From contig JAWZYU010000724.1 of assembly GCA_038380435.1 (NCBI GenBank), positions 1 through 64,000 on the forward strand: a stretch of DNA of 64,000 bases. Reading direction: 5' to 3'. Made by a program: the position numbers and the translations under genes. Below the pieces are notes generated by a model. It worked only from the letters and a program-made list of their open reading frames with translations, was not told the origin of the DNA and searched no databases. The stretch comes from Ryuthela nishihirai. Its lineage: Eukaryota; Arthropoda; Arachnida; Araneae; Heptathelidae. Below, in pieces: positions 1 through 11,389 of this stretch (its first letter is position 1; every line of letters starts with the position of its first letter).

Positions 1-1004
1 AGTTCGTGGAATCGCATTTACCTACACATTGCTTACCGCGAAACAATAGGAGTATAATAAACCTAGTTGTGTGAGATAAAACGAAACCTTAGTACGCCAA
101 TAACGACACGGACTGTATTCCTTATCCCCTTCAAGTGTAACCAAGCACTGGGCCACTCGAAAAACATCAGGTAAATCTATTTAATTATTTTCCAATCTTC
201 GCCACCACACGGAATTTAATGGTTTACAACCACTGGCTGGACTAACCCTTAAGTAATATAAGCACCTGCTTAGGATACCAAGGGAAGGGGGGCACCGACG
301 ATTTTTCCCCTAGCAATAATGCCCTTATCTATCAATTCTTTCACTGACACACTCGACTTTTGACGTTACTTTTTCCATTGTCCTTATCTGCAGTGTTCGA
401 CTTTAATCTGAATTCTAAAAAAAAAATATTGAAGGTGACAGTCAAATCGCTAGAGTGCAATACGTTTGACTGACTGTTTTTACAAATTTTTTATGAATGA
501 ATTTCGCTGTTTTTCTATTCATTATAAATATATATAAAATCCATATTCTTTTTTGTGACTTTTTAAATTATAGCTTACGTATTTTCAGACGCCAAGATCA
601 AACGAATTCAATTAAGCAATGGAAAGGTCCCCGGAGTTACCATTGCTCGATCGTGGTTACGCCATTATTTGGCCTTATTTAAACCCTAATAACAAAGTAC
701 CAAGTTGCTCTACGTCACCACCCGGAAAGGCGTATTTCAAGCCCTACAGTTAACTACAAAGTTGCTCTTCGCATTAAATGTAAGCGCACTATAAATCAAA
801 TTAATTATTATTCTTTAAATGTTTCGTGTTGTTTTCACATTTCCGTAACTAATAATCTTTCTAGTTTATATTTCAACTTTTTTGGTTACCGGCGTTCCGT
901 GGCCGAGTGTTTTGCACGCATGGCTACTGTAAAGTTAGAGTGTTAGTTTAAATATCTTTATAAGTAAAGACCAACATGGCGACTACACAAGCGACATATA
1001 CGTA
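1..1004. other. unassigned AT-rich DNA
   Basis: No convincing gene is visible. Two short stretches look like relics of repeats seen later: about 30-58 resembles 43,755-43,795 (shared AGTATAATAA), and about 100-135 resembles the complement of 45,540-45,570 (shared CGGACTGTATTCC). The 61-codon frame at 497-682 has no recognisable motif. Confidence 0.5.
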
Positions 1005-1215
1005 CGGTAACCATATTTTTTCGGAGAAAATACACGACAAAACACAAATTGTTTCATAATGAAAAAAAAAAAACCAGGTTGCGTTTATTTGTTTCATTAA
1101 AACTAAAAATCTTTATAACATTTATTATAAAATATAAGCATACAATAGCATTTTAAACAACCATATTACTTAAAAAATTTATTTATGATTTTTTTCACAA
1201 GAATGAACTTAATAA
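1005..1215. repeat. dispersed repeat shared with 13,365-13,515
   Basis: Both copies share the blocks CATATTTTTTCGGAGAAAAT, CACAAATTGTTTCATAATG and ATTATAAAATATAAGCAT in the same order, then TTTTTCACAAGAATGAACTT. No coding capacity; the family is not recognised. Confidence 0.7.
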
Positions 1216-1657
1216 ATCAGGTTTATGTTTTAAAAATCATGAAACTGTATACAATTCATATCAAAGTTGCATTTGGTATAAATGCAACTTTGATTGTTGT
1301 TTCGATTTTTTATTTTGAATGAATGTTTTCAAATTGAATGTTTCGATTTTTAATTTTGTTTTTTCACTGCTCCATATATTGTTCGCTAATCAAAATACTC
1401 GTGCAGTTTCCGTTACAAAATTTTATTTCCGATGGAAGATATATGGGACCCGATCCGGTGCTCTGTATTTGACATTTGATCTTACGAATACGTTAAATAT
1501 TCCACTGCTTCGGTGTAATGGAAGCATTGATCACCATCTACGGATTACGATCCATCTGGCAAATTTGCAAACTCGAGAAAACTATCACTTTCAATCATCT
1601 TAATGAAACAGCACTATGCAGGGAAAAAAACTTTACTTATGCAGAAAATCTGTACGA
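1216..1657. other. unassigned AT-rich stretch
   Basis: Nothing recognisable. At 1,264-1,295 there is a short inverted repeat around GCAACTTTGAT/ATCAAAGTTGC, a possible end of a small repeat. The frame at 1,319-1,603 is short and has no family features. Confidence 0.4.
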
Positions 1658-1670
1658 AATGCCCATCAGT

Positions 1671-2053
1671 TGGGTTGTTTTACCTCTGAGCGGCACTTTT
1701 TTGCACACCATGGGGTAAATGGCCACGTCACATGGACCCCGAAGGCTCAGAGAAGGTTGGGGAAGGGAACCCACTGGAACAGCTGTTGGGAGACAGATGG
1801 TAGCCTCCCGTCAAGGTCATCCAGCGTGTTCTTTAACGTGCACAAGGTATGGCTCTCCCACACACGGGGCCACGACTTAACGTCCCATCCGACGGACGGA
1901 GGCCTTTCCAAGCCCACCGGTGTCCCCTACTGACCGTGAGCTGGGCGGGGAATTTTGCGGCGATAAATTTCAACGCTGACCCAGCTGGGAGTCGAACCTG
2001 GGAACTACAGATTACGAGCCTGGCGCACTACCGACTAAGCCACCTCCGCCCCG
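1671..2053 (-). mobile_element. SINE-A, full length with target-site duplication
   Basis: Read on the - strand, the element starts with a tRNA-like head (box A near TGGCTTAGTCGGT, box B GGTTCGACTCC), followed by a body of about 300 bp ending in GAGGTAAAACAACCC. It is flanked by a perfect 13-bp direct repeat AATGCCCATCAGT at 1,658-1,670 and 2,054-2,066, so it is a genuine retrotransposed insertion. The antisense frames through it are not proteins. Confidence 0.9.
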
Positions 2054-2066
2054 AATGCCCATCAGT

Positions 2067-2604
2067 ACAATTTATGAAGAATCATGATAACGAGCCTTCA
2101 GTCGAACAAACAACCACTTTCACAGAAGTAATCGCACTCCAGCTATGGGAATAAAAGGAAACAGTTAATAAATAAAACAATGACACAGAGGAAATTGCAT
2201 TCTACCCAAAAAACTAAATTATGGACTCGTTAATGAAATATCCTTTCGAAATACAAATGCAACCAAAATAAGTAATCATATGGCAAAACACCAACTAGTA
2301 TGCATATATATATATGGCACAATCACCGTCAAAGATAAATCTCGCTGACTATCAGGGACCATGTAACTCTTCTGGCAAATGAAACGTCAAAAACCAACTG
2401 TACAGATCATAAAAATGTTACCGAAATGATATTGGAAAAGAAGTAACAGGAGTATTGTTAATAATGAAGAAAACAACACACTAGCAGCAAAAGTATGTGG
2501 TAACTATTTATGTTGCACTACGGGTTCGCAACTTTTGTCGTGGTATTTTTGCAAACTGAGTGTGCACACCCGATAGCCTTATTAAATGAAAAAAATAAAA
2601 TAAA
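2067..2604. other. unassigned AT-rich spacer
   Basis: Holds a short TA-rich run near 2,302-2,316 and no gene that I can see. Confidence 0.5.
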
Positions 2605-2742
2605 ACACCCCCTCAAGCAGCTGCTTGTCACAGAAGTCCGTCAGCAGAAAAACGACACAAACAGCGATGCTTTACCCGGGACTCGAACCCAGGTCCCTTA
2701 GATCAGTAGCCAAGCGCGCTAACCACTGGGCCATGAGACGGC
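2605..2742 (-). mobile_element. SINE-B copy, internally shortened
   Basis: The - strand carries box A (TGGCCCAGTGGTTAGCGCGC), box B (GGGTTCGAGTCC), a reduced middle, and the characteristic end AAGCAGCTGCTTGAGGGGGT. The segment between the CTGCTGA block and the final palindrome is shorter than in the fuller copies at 16,913 and 25,217. Confidence 0.85.
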
Positions 2743-2837
2743 GAATAACCGACTTCCCCCTTTTCCACTGCATGCGTTCTGTTTCTGGATCTCATGCTAC
2801 TCTCTCCCACCACCTTTTACCATTCCGCATCGCCTTT

Positions 2838-2907
2838 TCCTTTTGCCTGCCTTCTGCATAGCCTTTTCTTTTTTCATTAGCGCCATGCACGTTGCCACCG
2901 CGCCATT
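2838..2907. repeat. short repeat shared with 22,449-22,518 and 37,708-37,777
   Basis: The blocks TTTTGCCTGCCTTCTGCAT and TTTTTTCATTAGCGCCATGC recur in all three places (the 37.7 kb copy is inverted). At 22.4 and 37.7 kb the repeat directly abuts a SINE-A end. Its family is unknown. Confidence 0.7.
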
Positions 2908-3206
2908 CACAAATTTCGTTGATTTCGATTCCAGGCGTCGAAAATGCTGCGAATGACATTAGGATTCCTTGTAGAGTTGTATATTAATAAATATGAAAAA
3001 ATTTTCTAAAGCGTAGCCTTCTTTTAAAAAAATATCATTCTTGAAGCTTGAGAAACGATGCTGTATTGAAGTCATTGACTGATGTGAGAACTTTCCACCA
3101 GTTTTAGTGAGTTTTTTCAGTGTTTTTCTTCGTTTCTCTAAGTGGTTTCGGTTTGACGTGAACTTGTTTACAAGTTGGTGCCAGCGGCCATTGCTACGGG
3201 GCCAAC

Positions 3207-4533
3207 ATGGCTACCCGTCAACAGCTGGAAACCGAGCGGCGGTTGCAGCGTAAACTCACCTGCTGCTTCAAACACGAGTCCTTGGACTATAAAACGATAG
3301 CCAAGGACATTATGAAAAAAGATGGGAAAGGGGCACTTGAAACTGTGCAGTTCGTCGCTCCTGGAGTGGCATATATAACCTTCGTCAAACAAGAAGTTGT
3401 GATGAGTTATGTCACTAAGTCCCCGTATGTATTGGAAGGAGTTACGACTTCGGTTAATCGCCTTGACAACGATGAGACGATTGTATATATTAAGCGCTTA
3501 CCGATTGAAATGGACTCGGAAGTCATTTCGAGCCATTTCAGTCAATATGGCAAAATAAGTTCCAATGTCCGTGAGAGATATAAAGACGAAGAAATGTCGC
3601 ATCTCTATACGGGAACAAGAGTGATCAAAATAGCAATGACCAAGCCGATCCCTAATTTCTTCAAGATCGGACGCTTCAACGGCATGGTCTCATACTCTGG
3701 ATTGCAAAAAGTGTGCAAGAAATTCAACCAGAGTGGTCATGTCGCGAGCGATTGTGAAGTAGAGATCTGCAGTAATTGCAAAGGCGTAGGACACGTCTAC
3801 GATAAATGCGTTGAGCCTTGCGGGAACTGCCGCGACGTAGCGCACAAACGCTACGAGTGCACGCGGCGTACTTTCGCCAATGCGGCAGCGCTCGCGTCAA
3901 TGTTGAACCTACCGAGGAAATCAAGGATAAGACGGAGGAAGCTCCAATAAGCTTGAGAATACTAGAGAGGAAGTTAAAACCTCGGAAGCTAGTAGTAAGG
4001 GCGATAACCCCTTGAATAGCACCACAGAGGTTATCAAGAAAGACGAAGAAAATGCGAAAACAAGCCCCTCCCAGAGTCCTCAAATAGAGAAGGACACAGA
4101 TGCAACAATTTTTCCTGAAACCCCACGTGCAGTGGAAGAAAATCAGGAAGTTGAGGAAATACAAAAAGAAGAAGTACAAAATAACGAGCCCAATACAGGG
4201 GAAAAAAATTCTTGTGAAATGGTCCAATCGACCTCAAACATAGAAGAAGGAATGTCAACTGACATTGAAGAAACCGACAGCTCCAAGCAAAATTTAAAAA
4301 GAAAGTTTGCAAAAAAAATCTGAAAGCCAATGAAAGAAGAAAAAAAAATTCTTACAACCAGCAAGCAAAGGAAAAACAAAAAGACAGAGAAATTAAAACC
4401 CAAGAAGAAATTAAGTTTTGCAGACTTCTTGACCGACGAAGCAAAAAGTTCGGTGCAGCATGGCACGCCTGACCTGGCCAATGACCTCTTCCTCACCGAC
4501 ATTGATGCTTCGTCGAGTGGTATGGAAGACTGA
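3207..4533 (+). pseudogene. Tx1-type ORF1 (CCHC nucleic-acid-binding protein), frameshifted
   Basis: ORF1 proteins of LINEs bind their RNA and form the retrotransposition particle. The first 740 bp read in one frame from the ATG at 3,207: an N-terminal part, an RRM-like segment (about residues 92-145, around IVYIKRLP), then three zinc knuckles. Knuckle 1 (residues 170-183) has lost its second Cys (CKKF); knuckle 2 (188-201, CSNC..H..C) and knuckle 3 (205-218, CGNC..H..C) are intact. After about 3,895 the frame slips twice: an acidic Glu/Thr/Ser-rich tail continues at 3,900-3,950 in another frame and at 3,952-4,323 in a third, then after a stop at 4,321 runs on to 4,533 as a Lys-rich end. The layout matches the intact ORF1 at 11,390-12,583. 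The start is chosen because it precedes the conserved region and follows a 5' UTR-like stretch. Confidence 0.85.
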
Positions 4534-6053
4534 ACCCTCCCTCAGGCCCTTTGTTGGCCTTTATTTTCCCCTCTTTCTGTATTATGCCACTCATGGGAGT
4601 GGCCTTTTGGACTTTAAGTACTCCAAGTTGTTAAATTATAAGTACTATGTTTTTAAGTTTTTCTCTAAAGAACTTTCAAGATTTGCCAGGCTTTTTTTAA
4701 AAAAACAGTAATTATAACAGGTATTATATTCATTTTATTTACCTTATTATCTATTTACATTTCTTTTTCCTTATTTATCTAACAAATTTTCTATATATTC
4801 ATTTTTTCAATTACTCACCTGTGAGTGAGTATCATTCCCTAATTGAGAATAGTAATAAAACATACCACAATTACTTATCCAGAACCTTTATGGGACATAA
4901 TTATGTTTATCTAAAATTACTTGAAAAGTATTTTAATCTTATGATTTTAAGAGTTATTTATTATTTTACTCATTGTATTGTTTCCTTTTGCAGCAACTCT
5001 AAAGTGGCTGCTGACACAGGGGCCCTTTACAAGGGTTCTCTGTTAGTCCTCACTTGTTATATCACCTTTGGGTGTCAATTCCTTTGCTGCAACTTAAATG
5101 TTTGTATAATTTGGTATATCTTTATGATTCTTTCTCCTATATTTATCCCACTCACACATCCCCACATCACACCTGTCATTGCCACAACAACAGTACATGA
5201 CAGTCTCTCACATTGATTTCTTCTCCAACATTTATTTATACATAATTACTCCTCTCCTACTTTACTACATCTGGATCTTTCCGAGCAATCTGGTTGATTT
5301 TTATATATTTGTTTTTATTATAACAACTATCTTACACTTTGTTTTGACTTGCATTATTCACTCATATGTTCAGAAAACAATAATGTGTTAAAATTATCTC
5401 TCTGGCAAACTAACAAAAAATAACTCCAAACATGGATATCATTCTTAAGTTCTACCTAGCAAAAATAAAGAACAGTACTGTAAAACTTTAAACTTTCATC
5501 CATCTATAGCCATTACTGCTACAAAGTCTCATCTACTTGTGTTGCACATTTCCAGACATTATTCATAATATGAAGAAACTGAATCATAACTACTTCTTCA
5601 ACTCTATCCTCACTAATTATACCATCATCTTTACTCGAAAAAAAATTAATCCACATGAACTTGTCAATTTATTAGGTGCCATTAAATTACATTCATGTGT
5701 CCAACAAGTCTTGAAGAAAATATGTAACAAAAATATTTATTATCTTGGCACTCTTAAATTTATTATTTTACTAATTGATATTTTTAATTTGACTATCTTG
5801 CTTTTTTTAAAATGTTGTGTGACAGGTCAGTTCAGGCCACCAAGTAGCCAATTTTTTTTTCTTTTTCTTATTTTATTTCTTTTTTTTCTCCTACTTTTTG
5901 GTGGACCCTTACTGGCCTGCCACTTCTGGTCTACTGTATATGGAGTCTCCTTTTTTTATTATTGGATCTCTCTGGTTTCTTTTCCTCCCCTTCTTTTTGT
6001 TTGCATTTTTTTCCTTTTTCTTTTATGGCCAATTACTGCAAATATTCAGATAG
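4534..6053 (+). other. long T-rich stretch between ORF1 and ORF2 of the LINE
   Basis: About 1.5 kb without recognisable coding, rich in T and in runs of TTTTC. In related LINEs the two ORFs are usually close, so this may contain an old insertion. The frame at 5,537-6,136 gives a hydrophobic translation that simply reflects the T-rich composition. Confidence 0.5.
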
Positions 6054-9000
6054 ACACTAAGGTGTCAGTCCCTCAATGTGAGAGGCTTTACACTGGAGAA
6101 ACAGAGTGTCATCATTGGTCACTTTATGCAGACTGATTGTGACATTCTGTTTCTCCAAGAAACTTATTTCCCCAACACTAGAAGAATACTACATTTTAGA
6201 CATTTGTTTCCACAGTTATCCTACTTCTCAAATGGTACCTCTATGAGCAGAGGAGTAGGCATAATTATTAACCACAACAACAGAAACATACAGCTACTCA
6301 GATACAACACAGACACTGAGGGCAGAATATTATCAGTCGACATTCAATTTCGCAACTATGTTATTAAACTCATCACTGTATATTTACCCAAACATACCAC
6401 ATCACATTACAATTTTTATCAAGACTTAAGACAACACATACAAAACAACTATGATGGACTTATAATTGGAGAGGACTTTAACAGTATTGTTGCCCCACAC
6501 CTGGACAGAGTTCCTGCTACAAATTACACGCCTACCTCACAGGCACCTCATTTTTCAAAATTTGTACATGACATGGACCTCATTGACATTTGGAGGCATA
6601 TGAACCCATACAGTGCAGGCCATACAAGATTTGACAAAACACATAAAACAGGTTCCAGGCTGGATAAAATATTAGTCAGCAGAAACATTGTCAAGACATA
6701 CTACAGAAGCTACACTACTGATATCAACTCACATACGTGTGAGGTCAGTGATCACCTCCTTGTGCATGCACACTTTGATTTACACCCGAGAACACAGGAA
6801 AATGAATACAACACTCCTAGAAGACAAGGAAATACAGGAAAAAATTGCTGACTGCATTAATGAGGATGTCAACAAGACCACCAAGTTTGATCAGAACTGG
6901 TGGTAAAATTTACAAACTAAAATTAGAAGACTCTTCAGAACAGAAGGTATCTTTAAAGCACAACACCTAAAAAATGAAATTAATGAAACCAAAGCACTTT
7001 TAAAAGCAGCCACAAATGGTACACACTTCCTTAAAAAACAGAGATTAGACACCACATATCACGAACAACAGATACACAAACTTAAACACAATCTTCAGCA
7101 ATTATACAAACAACAGGGACATATTATCATAGAGAGAAATCATGATGTCCAAATTGCTGAAGAAGAAAATTGCAACAACTTACTTACCAGATTAAAACAT
7201 AAAAATAGACAAAACACAAACCTAACTGAATTAGAAGTAAATGGATTAAGAACACATGACACACAAATTATCTTAAAACACATACATGAACAATATACCA
7301 AACAATATCGACATAGACAGACAGACAGACACCAATAAACTTTATGAAACAGAACAATTTGCCAACAAAATTTCTCCACACACAAAAGACAAGTTAGAAA
7401 GTGATATTACAATACAAGAAGTTAAACAAGCTATTTTCAGTTTTAAATTAAAGAAGAGCCCCAGAATAGATGGTCTTCCTATAGAATTCTATAGAACATT
7501 CTGGAATATCTTAGAAATACCTTATACAGAATTTTTACACACTATAATAACACTGAAACAAATGACACAAGACATGAAAACAGGTCAAATAGCACTGCTA
7601 TGCAAAAAACCTGAACAAGCACACTTATTAGACAATTGGAGACCCATAACACTTCTTTAAACAGACTACAAAATACTCAGTAAAATTATCACCAACAGAC
7701 TAACACAGGCAATGCCAGAAATAATTTCAATTTATCAATCCTGTGCAGTCCCCAAGAGACACATTCATAACAATAACAGACTCCTCACAGACATAATAGA
7801 ATATATCAATCACAAAAACATAAGAGCTGCCATTATATCTTTAGATCAGAAGAAGGCCTTGAACTCGACTCGCTATCACAGGAAGCAATATACACTGCAC
7901 TAGAAATATATGGTATTGGACCCCGATTTATTAACATTATACATACACTTTATTCGGACATACACTACACTGTTCATCTCAATGGACATTTCTCTAACAA
8001 AATAGCAGGGAACAGAGGGGTGAGGCAAGGATGCCCTCTGTCACCATTGCTTTTTGTTGTAGTTAATGACTTTTTCATTAGACATATACAAAATGATACG
8101 CAGATTTCTGGAATCCCCATACCAGGAACCAGAAACAGATTAAAAGTTTCAGCCTACGCTGATGACCTGGTTCTTTTTACAACAAATGAGTTTTCCATAG
8201 ATAGAGTTTTTAAAATTTATGATCTTTTCTCTAAAACTACAGGCCTGTCCCTTAACACCAGTAAAACAGCTTCCCTATGTTGGGGCACATGGGACAGGTC
8301 ATTCCTGACAAAGATTGGTTGTACAGATGACCCTATCAAAATTTTACGAATACAATATAATAGATTTGGATTTTGTAAACAAACCTATACAAATTTATTA
8401 AATAATATAGAAAACACAATTACAAATTGGAAGGATTACAAAATTTCTACGTATAACAGAGCTAAACTCATAAAATCCAGCATAATTCCCAAAATCACCT
8501 ACATAGCCACTGTAAATCCTCCTGACAAGACACACATAAACAAATGAAACAAACTTATCTATGACTTTATTTGGAATGGCAAGCCAGAGTTGATTAAACG
8601 TGAAACATCACAAAATCCAATCAACCTGGGTGGACTTGCCATTCCAATTATTACCACAATGTCAAAGATTATTTATTTAGAACATATACAAAGAATATTA
8701 AGCACACCTACTGTCCCCTCTTTATTTCTCTTGAATTACTTTGCCTTCTTTCACACCAAACACATATGCACACATAACAGTTATAATGGGCCCAAAAACA
8801 CAGAACACAACACAAATTACAAACTTCTACCTTCCATAGTTACACTAGTACACAAAAAAGGTCCAATCCCCAACCCTATTAATAAAACACAGCTATACAC
8901 AACTATCCAGACTTTCAACCCTACCAACTTTCAACAGTTATACCCAAATATCAATTGGCCTAAGGCCTGGACCAACATTGCCAGCACAGACATTGAGAAA

Positions 9001-9297
9001 ACTATGAGGAATTTTAATTGGAATGTAGCTCATAATATTGTTTACACAAATTCGAGAAGAAGACATTGTGGCTTCATTGCTTCTCATAATTGCTTTAGAT
9101 GCCCTACCCGAGAAAGTATTGATCATCTAGTTTACCACTGCTGGTATGCTATCAAGATCTGGACAAAAGTAAGCCAATGGCTCCAGATAGCAAGACCTTT
9201 GTTAAGAGCAGTTAGATTCCATGATTTACAACAGTACCCCAACAAGAAACATTACATCATCAATTTGGTAATTAGCATTGTTAAATACCAAATTTAG
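6054..9297 (+). pseudogene. LINE ORF2: AP endonuclease and reverse transcriptase, disrupted
   Basis: ORF2 nicks target DNA and reverse transcribes the element RNA at the nick. The endonuclease (about 6,060-6,780) shows SLNVRGF, FLQET with the catalytic Glu near 6,159, EDFN near 6,475, SRLDKI near 6,660 and SDH near 6,750, so its catalytic residues survive. The RT follows: SPRIDGLPIEFY (about 7,455), NWRPITLL (7,636), SLDQKKA in place of the usual DFEKAFD (7,840), RQGCPLSP (8,023) and AYADDLV (8,152). A Cys/His block (CFRC..H..C) lies near 9,090-9,140. Damage: frameshifts near 6,815, 7,300 and 7,870; in-frame stops at about 6,904, 7,659 and 8,545 (the last looks like a lost Trp codon). No upstream ATG fits the frame after the stop at 6,051, so the true start is unknown. 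Confidence 0.9.
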
Positions 9298-9789
9298 TTA
9301 TCCAGATGCCAACTACAGCACGAACATACCACCACGGCTATTTTGGAAAAAACTAAATTGATTACGAAAGTTTATAGAAAGAGACACAAGTCTGTCCTTG
9401 CACATGATAAATATATTCTTTTGTGGTGTTTACCACATATTTAATCAGTTCACACTTCCTTCTTGCTCCACTCATTTGTATTATTTTTCCTGTCTTCCTT
9501 CTTCTTTCCTCTTCTCACCTTTCGCTCAGTCCCTCCCCCCCTGTTATATTCTTTCCCCCCCCCCCTTCTATTTCTCTTGCCACCTCTCCTTTTTCATATT
9601 ACCTTTCATTCTCACTATCAAATTATCCTTGCCTTTTTACTTTACCCATATGCTTCAATTAACTCCTTTTGTTTCAAACCCATTACACACTATCAGAACT
9701 TTAGCGCCCCCCCCCCCTTATCGTAACCAATTTTTTTATCACTTTTAACCCTATCATAAGACAATGCATATTTTTAACAGTTCATAGAG
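9298..9789 (+). other. 3' region of the Tx1-like LINE, pyrimidine-rich
   Basis: After the ORF2 stop the sequence becomes strongly C/T-rich on the + strand (9,460-9,730), with several C homopolymers. This is probably the LINE 3' UTR. A precise 3' end or tail cannot be fixed. Confidence 0.5.
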
Positions 9790-10701
9790 TGTTTACTTGT
9801 GGGAATCAGCCATGGGGTTCTCTTGCAATTTGCATTCCCATGGCCCCCCACAATTTCTCTTTTCGGTTTGTTTTAACAAGTTTGAGTAAACAGGTTGCAA
9901 GGTATCTGCCCCCACTGGTCGCATTTGGCCATATGAGTAGACACCAGCATAGAGCAATACTGTAGTGTGTTGGTGGCAGCATTTTCCGCCCCCTCCCTAA
10001 TTGTGGGAGCTGTGGGAGGGGAGGGGGGTGTAGTGGCCTCACTTCACTGCAGTGTTTAAGATTTCAAAAGTAGACCTTGCCCATTGAAATTTTCAAACAA
10101 ATGAAAAATTTCTAATTACCGATGGAATATTTTTGGATAGCCCGGTTTGTTTCGCTAAGAACCGGGACTGACAAATGGAGATAGAGTTTGGAAAGTAGTG
10201 AGTGAATTTGTAATGTAAAACAATTCGAAGTTGATAAAAGGATTATTCTAATAGAAAAGGTTTTTAAGGGGATAATAGGCTTTCTATGGTGAAGGGAATT
10301 AGAGGTATAAAGCATTAGTATTGTATATTTTTTTCTTTGTTGGCTATGGCTAGGCTTCGTGATTTCTATTTCTTTTTGTGAATGCTAGGTGTTAGGGTAC
10401 GTTTATACGATGTGTGTGTGTGGGGGGGGGGTTATGTTGTCAGGGGCTGGAATTGTTGGGCGAGTGCGTTTCTCAGATGGCCATGTTAATACTTGCTGGG
10501 TGTGTGGGGTGGGGATGAATAAGGCAAAGGGAGATTCAGGCGAAGTGAGGATGGGCGGGTGGAGGTGGTTGCGACTGCGTTTCCCGGCATCCGACGGACT
10601 TTTCAAAAAAATACATCAGACGGACTTCCTGTTTTGCTTTACATCTGATACGATTACTAAAGAACTTTAAATGTTGCATGTACTAATTTTGGATTAAATA
10701 T
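9790..10701. other. unassigned, downstream flank of the U2 gene
   Basis: No gene recognised. It contains G-rich runs near 10,005-10,030 and 10,418-10,430 and a TG-rich tract near 10,410. On the - strand the part just below 10,701 is the 3' flank of U2, where an snRNA 3' box would lie, but I see no clear match. Confidence 0.5.
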
Positions 10702-10850
10702 GTGGGCCGCTACCGGAAGTAGTGCAATACCGGTCCAACCCGTGACAGAGGTTGAGCAAGCTCAAAGCACTCCGTCGAACTACAAAAATAAGATTAATAT
10801 CTTGATTTCATATAGAAATCGTATCAGATATTAAGCTGATAAGAACAGAT
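10702..10850 (-). ncRNA. U2 snRNA gene, 3' part (about nt 39/42 to the end)
   Basis: U2 is the spliceosomal RNA that pairs with the intron branch site. Read on the - strand this piece starts TCTGTTCTTATCAGCTTAAT and continues to GGCCCACA. It keeps a perfect stem IIa-like hairpin (GATTTC-TATAT-GAAATC), stem-loop III with GACGGAG paired to CTCTGTC and TTGAGC next to GCTCAA, and a stem-loop IV around CCGGTATTGCACTAC. The Sm-site region reads ATTTTTGTAG instead of the usual ATTTTTGG, and loop IV has GCACTAC where GCAGTAC is usual. Together with 12,931-12,971 it gives about 190 nt, the normal U2 length. The gene is split by the insertion at 10,851-12,930 just after the branch-site recognition sequence. 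Confidence 0.93.
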
Positions 10851-11124
10851 GTTTTTTGGTTACCGGCACTCTAAGTACTATACAAGTAACATAGCGACGC
10901 CAAACACCAAAACTTTTACTCTATGACCCAGATGCCGCGACCAGGGGTATAGCTACCGCAAGATCGGGTGGCATCTCGGCCGCAGCAATGCCCGCTACGC
11001 AATCCACCGCGCCACGAACACTGCTGCGGGTACCTGAAAACACAGAAACATAACAAAAAACATACAATAACTACTACAAAAAAGGCAGCAAAGACAAGAA
11101 AGTTGGCCATCGCCAAAGAAAAAG

Positions 11125-11345
11125 GGAAACGACCAGGCAAGGGCGGGAAAAGAAACGCGCAAGGGAAAAAAGGAAACGACCAGGCGAGGGCGGGAAAAAG
11201 AGACGCGCAAGGAAAAAAGGCGCAACCAGAAAAGGCGAAAGAGAGAAGCCTACAGAGAGAGGCTACCAAGAAAGCCTACAGAAGAAACTACAAAGAAAAG
11301 CCTACAGAGAGAGGCAACCAAAAAGCCTACCGAGAGAGGCAACCA
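11125..11345 (-). repeat. tandem repeats in the 3' UTR of the U2-inserted element
   Basis: Two kinds lie side by side. Unit one, about 48 bp, occurs twice at 11,125-11,221 (GAAACGACCAGGC followed by AGGGCGGGAAAA and ACGCGCAAGG). Unit two is a shorter purine-rich motif built on GCCTACAGAGAGAGGC and GCCTAC, repeated irregularly from 11,248 to 11,345. Confidence 0.8.
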
Positions 11346-11389
11346 AGAAGAGGAGGCGCGCAGGCGCAGAAAATACCTACCAGGCCCAC

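Larger units (their letters stand above)
3080..9760 (+). mobile_element. Tx1-like non-LTR retrotransposon (LINE), decayed
   Basis: The order is 5' UTR, ORF1 with CCHC knuckles, ORF2 with endonuclease, reverse transcriptase and a C-terminal CCHC-like block, then a pyrimidine-rich 3' region. ORF1 type and the AP-type endonuclease followed by an RT with the YADD motif point to the Tx1/L1 side of LINEs. Ends are approximate because no target-site duplication was found. Several frameshifts and stops in both ORFs make it inactive. It is co-oriented with nothing else; the next element with a related ORF1, at 10,851-12,930, is on the opposite strand. Confidence 0.85.

Noticed and set aside
885..905. 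GGTTACCGGC next to a T-run, like the 3' end of the U2-inserted element
   Set aside because: Only about 16 bp match the sequence at 10,852-10,866, there is no U2 sequence on the other side, and the similarity does not continue.
1849..2154. Open frames across SINE-A copies (here and at 15,200, 22,050, 22,782, 28,000, 37,231, 51,580)
   Set aside because: The recurring MALPHTGPRLN-type peptides are antisense readings of SINE-A and appear wherever a copy lies; not genes.
3724..4227. 167-codon - strand frame opposite ORF1 of the + LINE
   Set aside because: Shadow of the acidic, A-rich ORF1 tail, giving Phe/Leu-rich antisense; no support.
5537..6136. Hydrophobic 199-codon frame that looks like a membrane protein
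   Set aside because: T-rich sequence gives Phe/Leu/Ile codons by composition. It has no homologous pattern and overlaps the start of LINE ORF2 in another frame.
9398..9748. Three overlapping frames in the C/T-rich tract
   Set aside because: Low-complexity Pro/Ser/Phe readings of a pyrimidine tract in the LINE 3' region.
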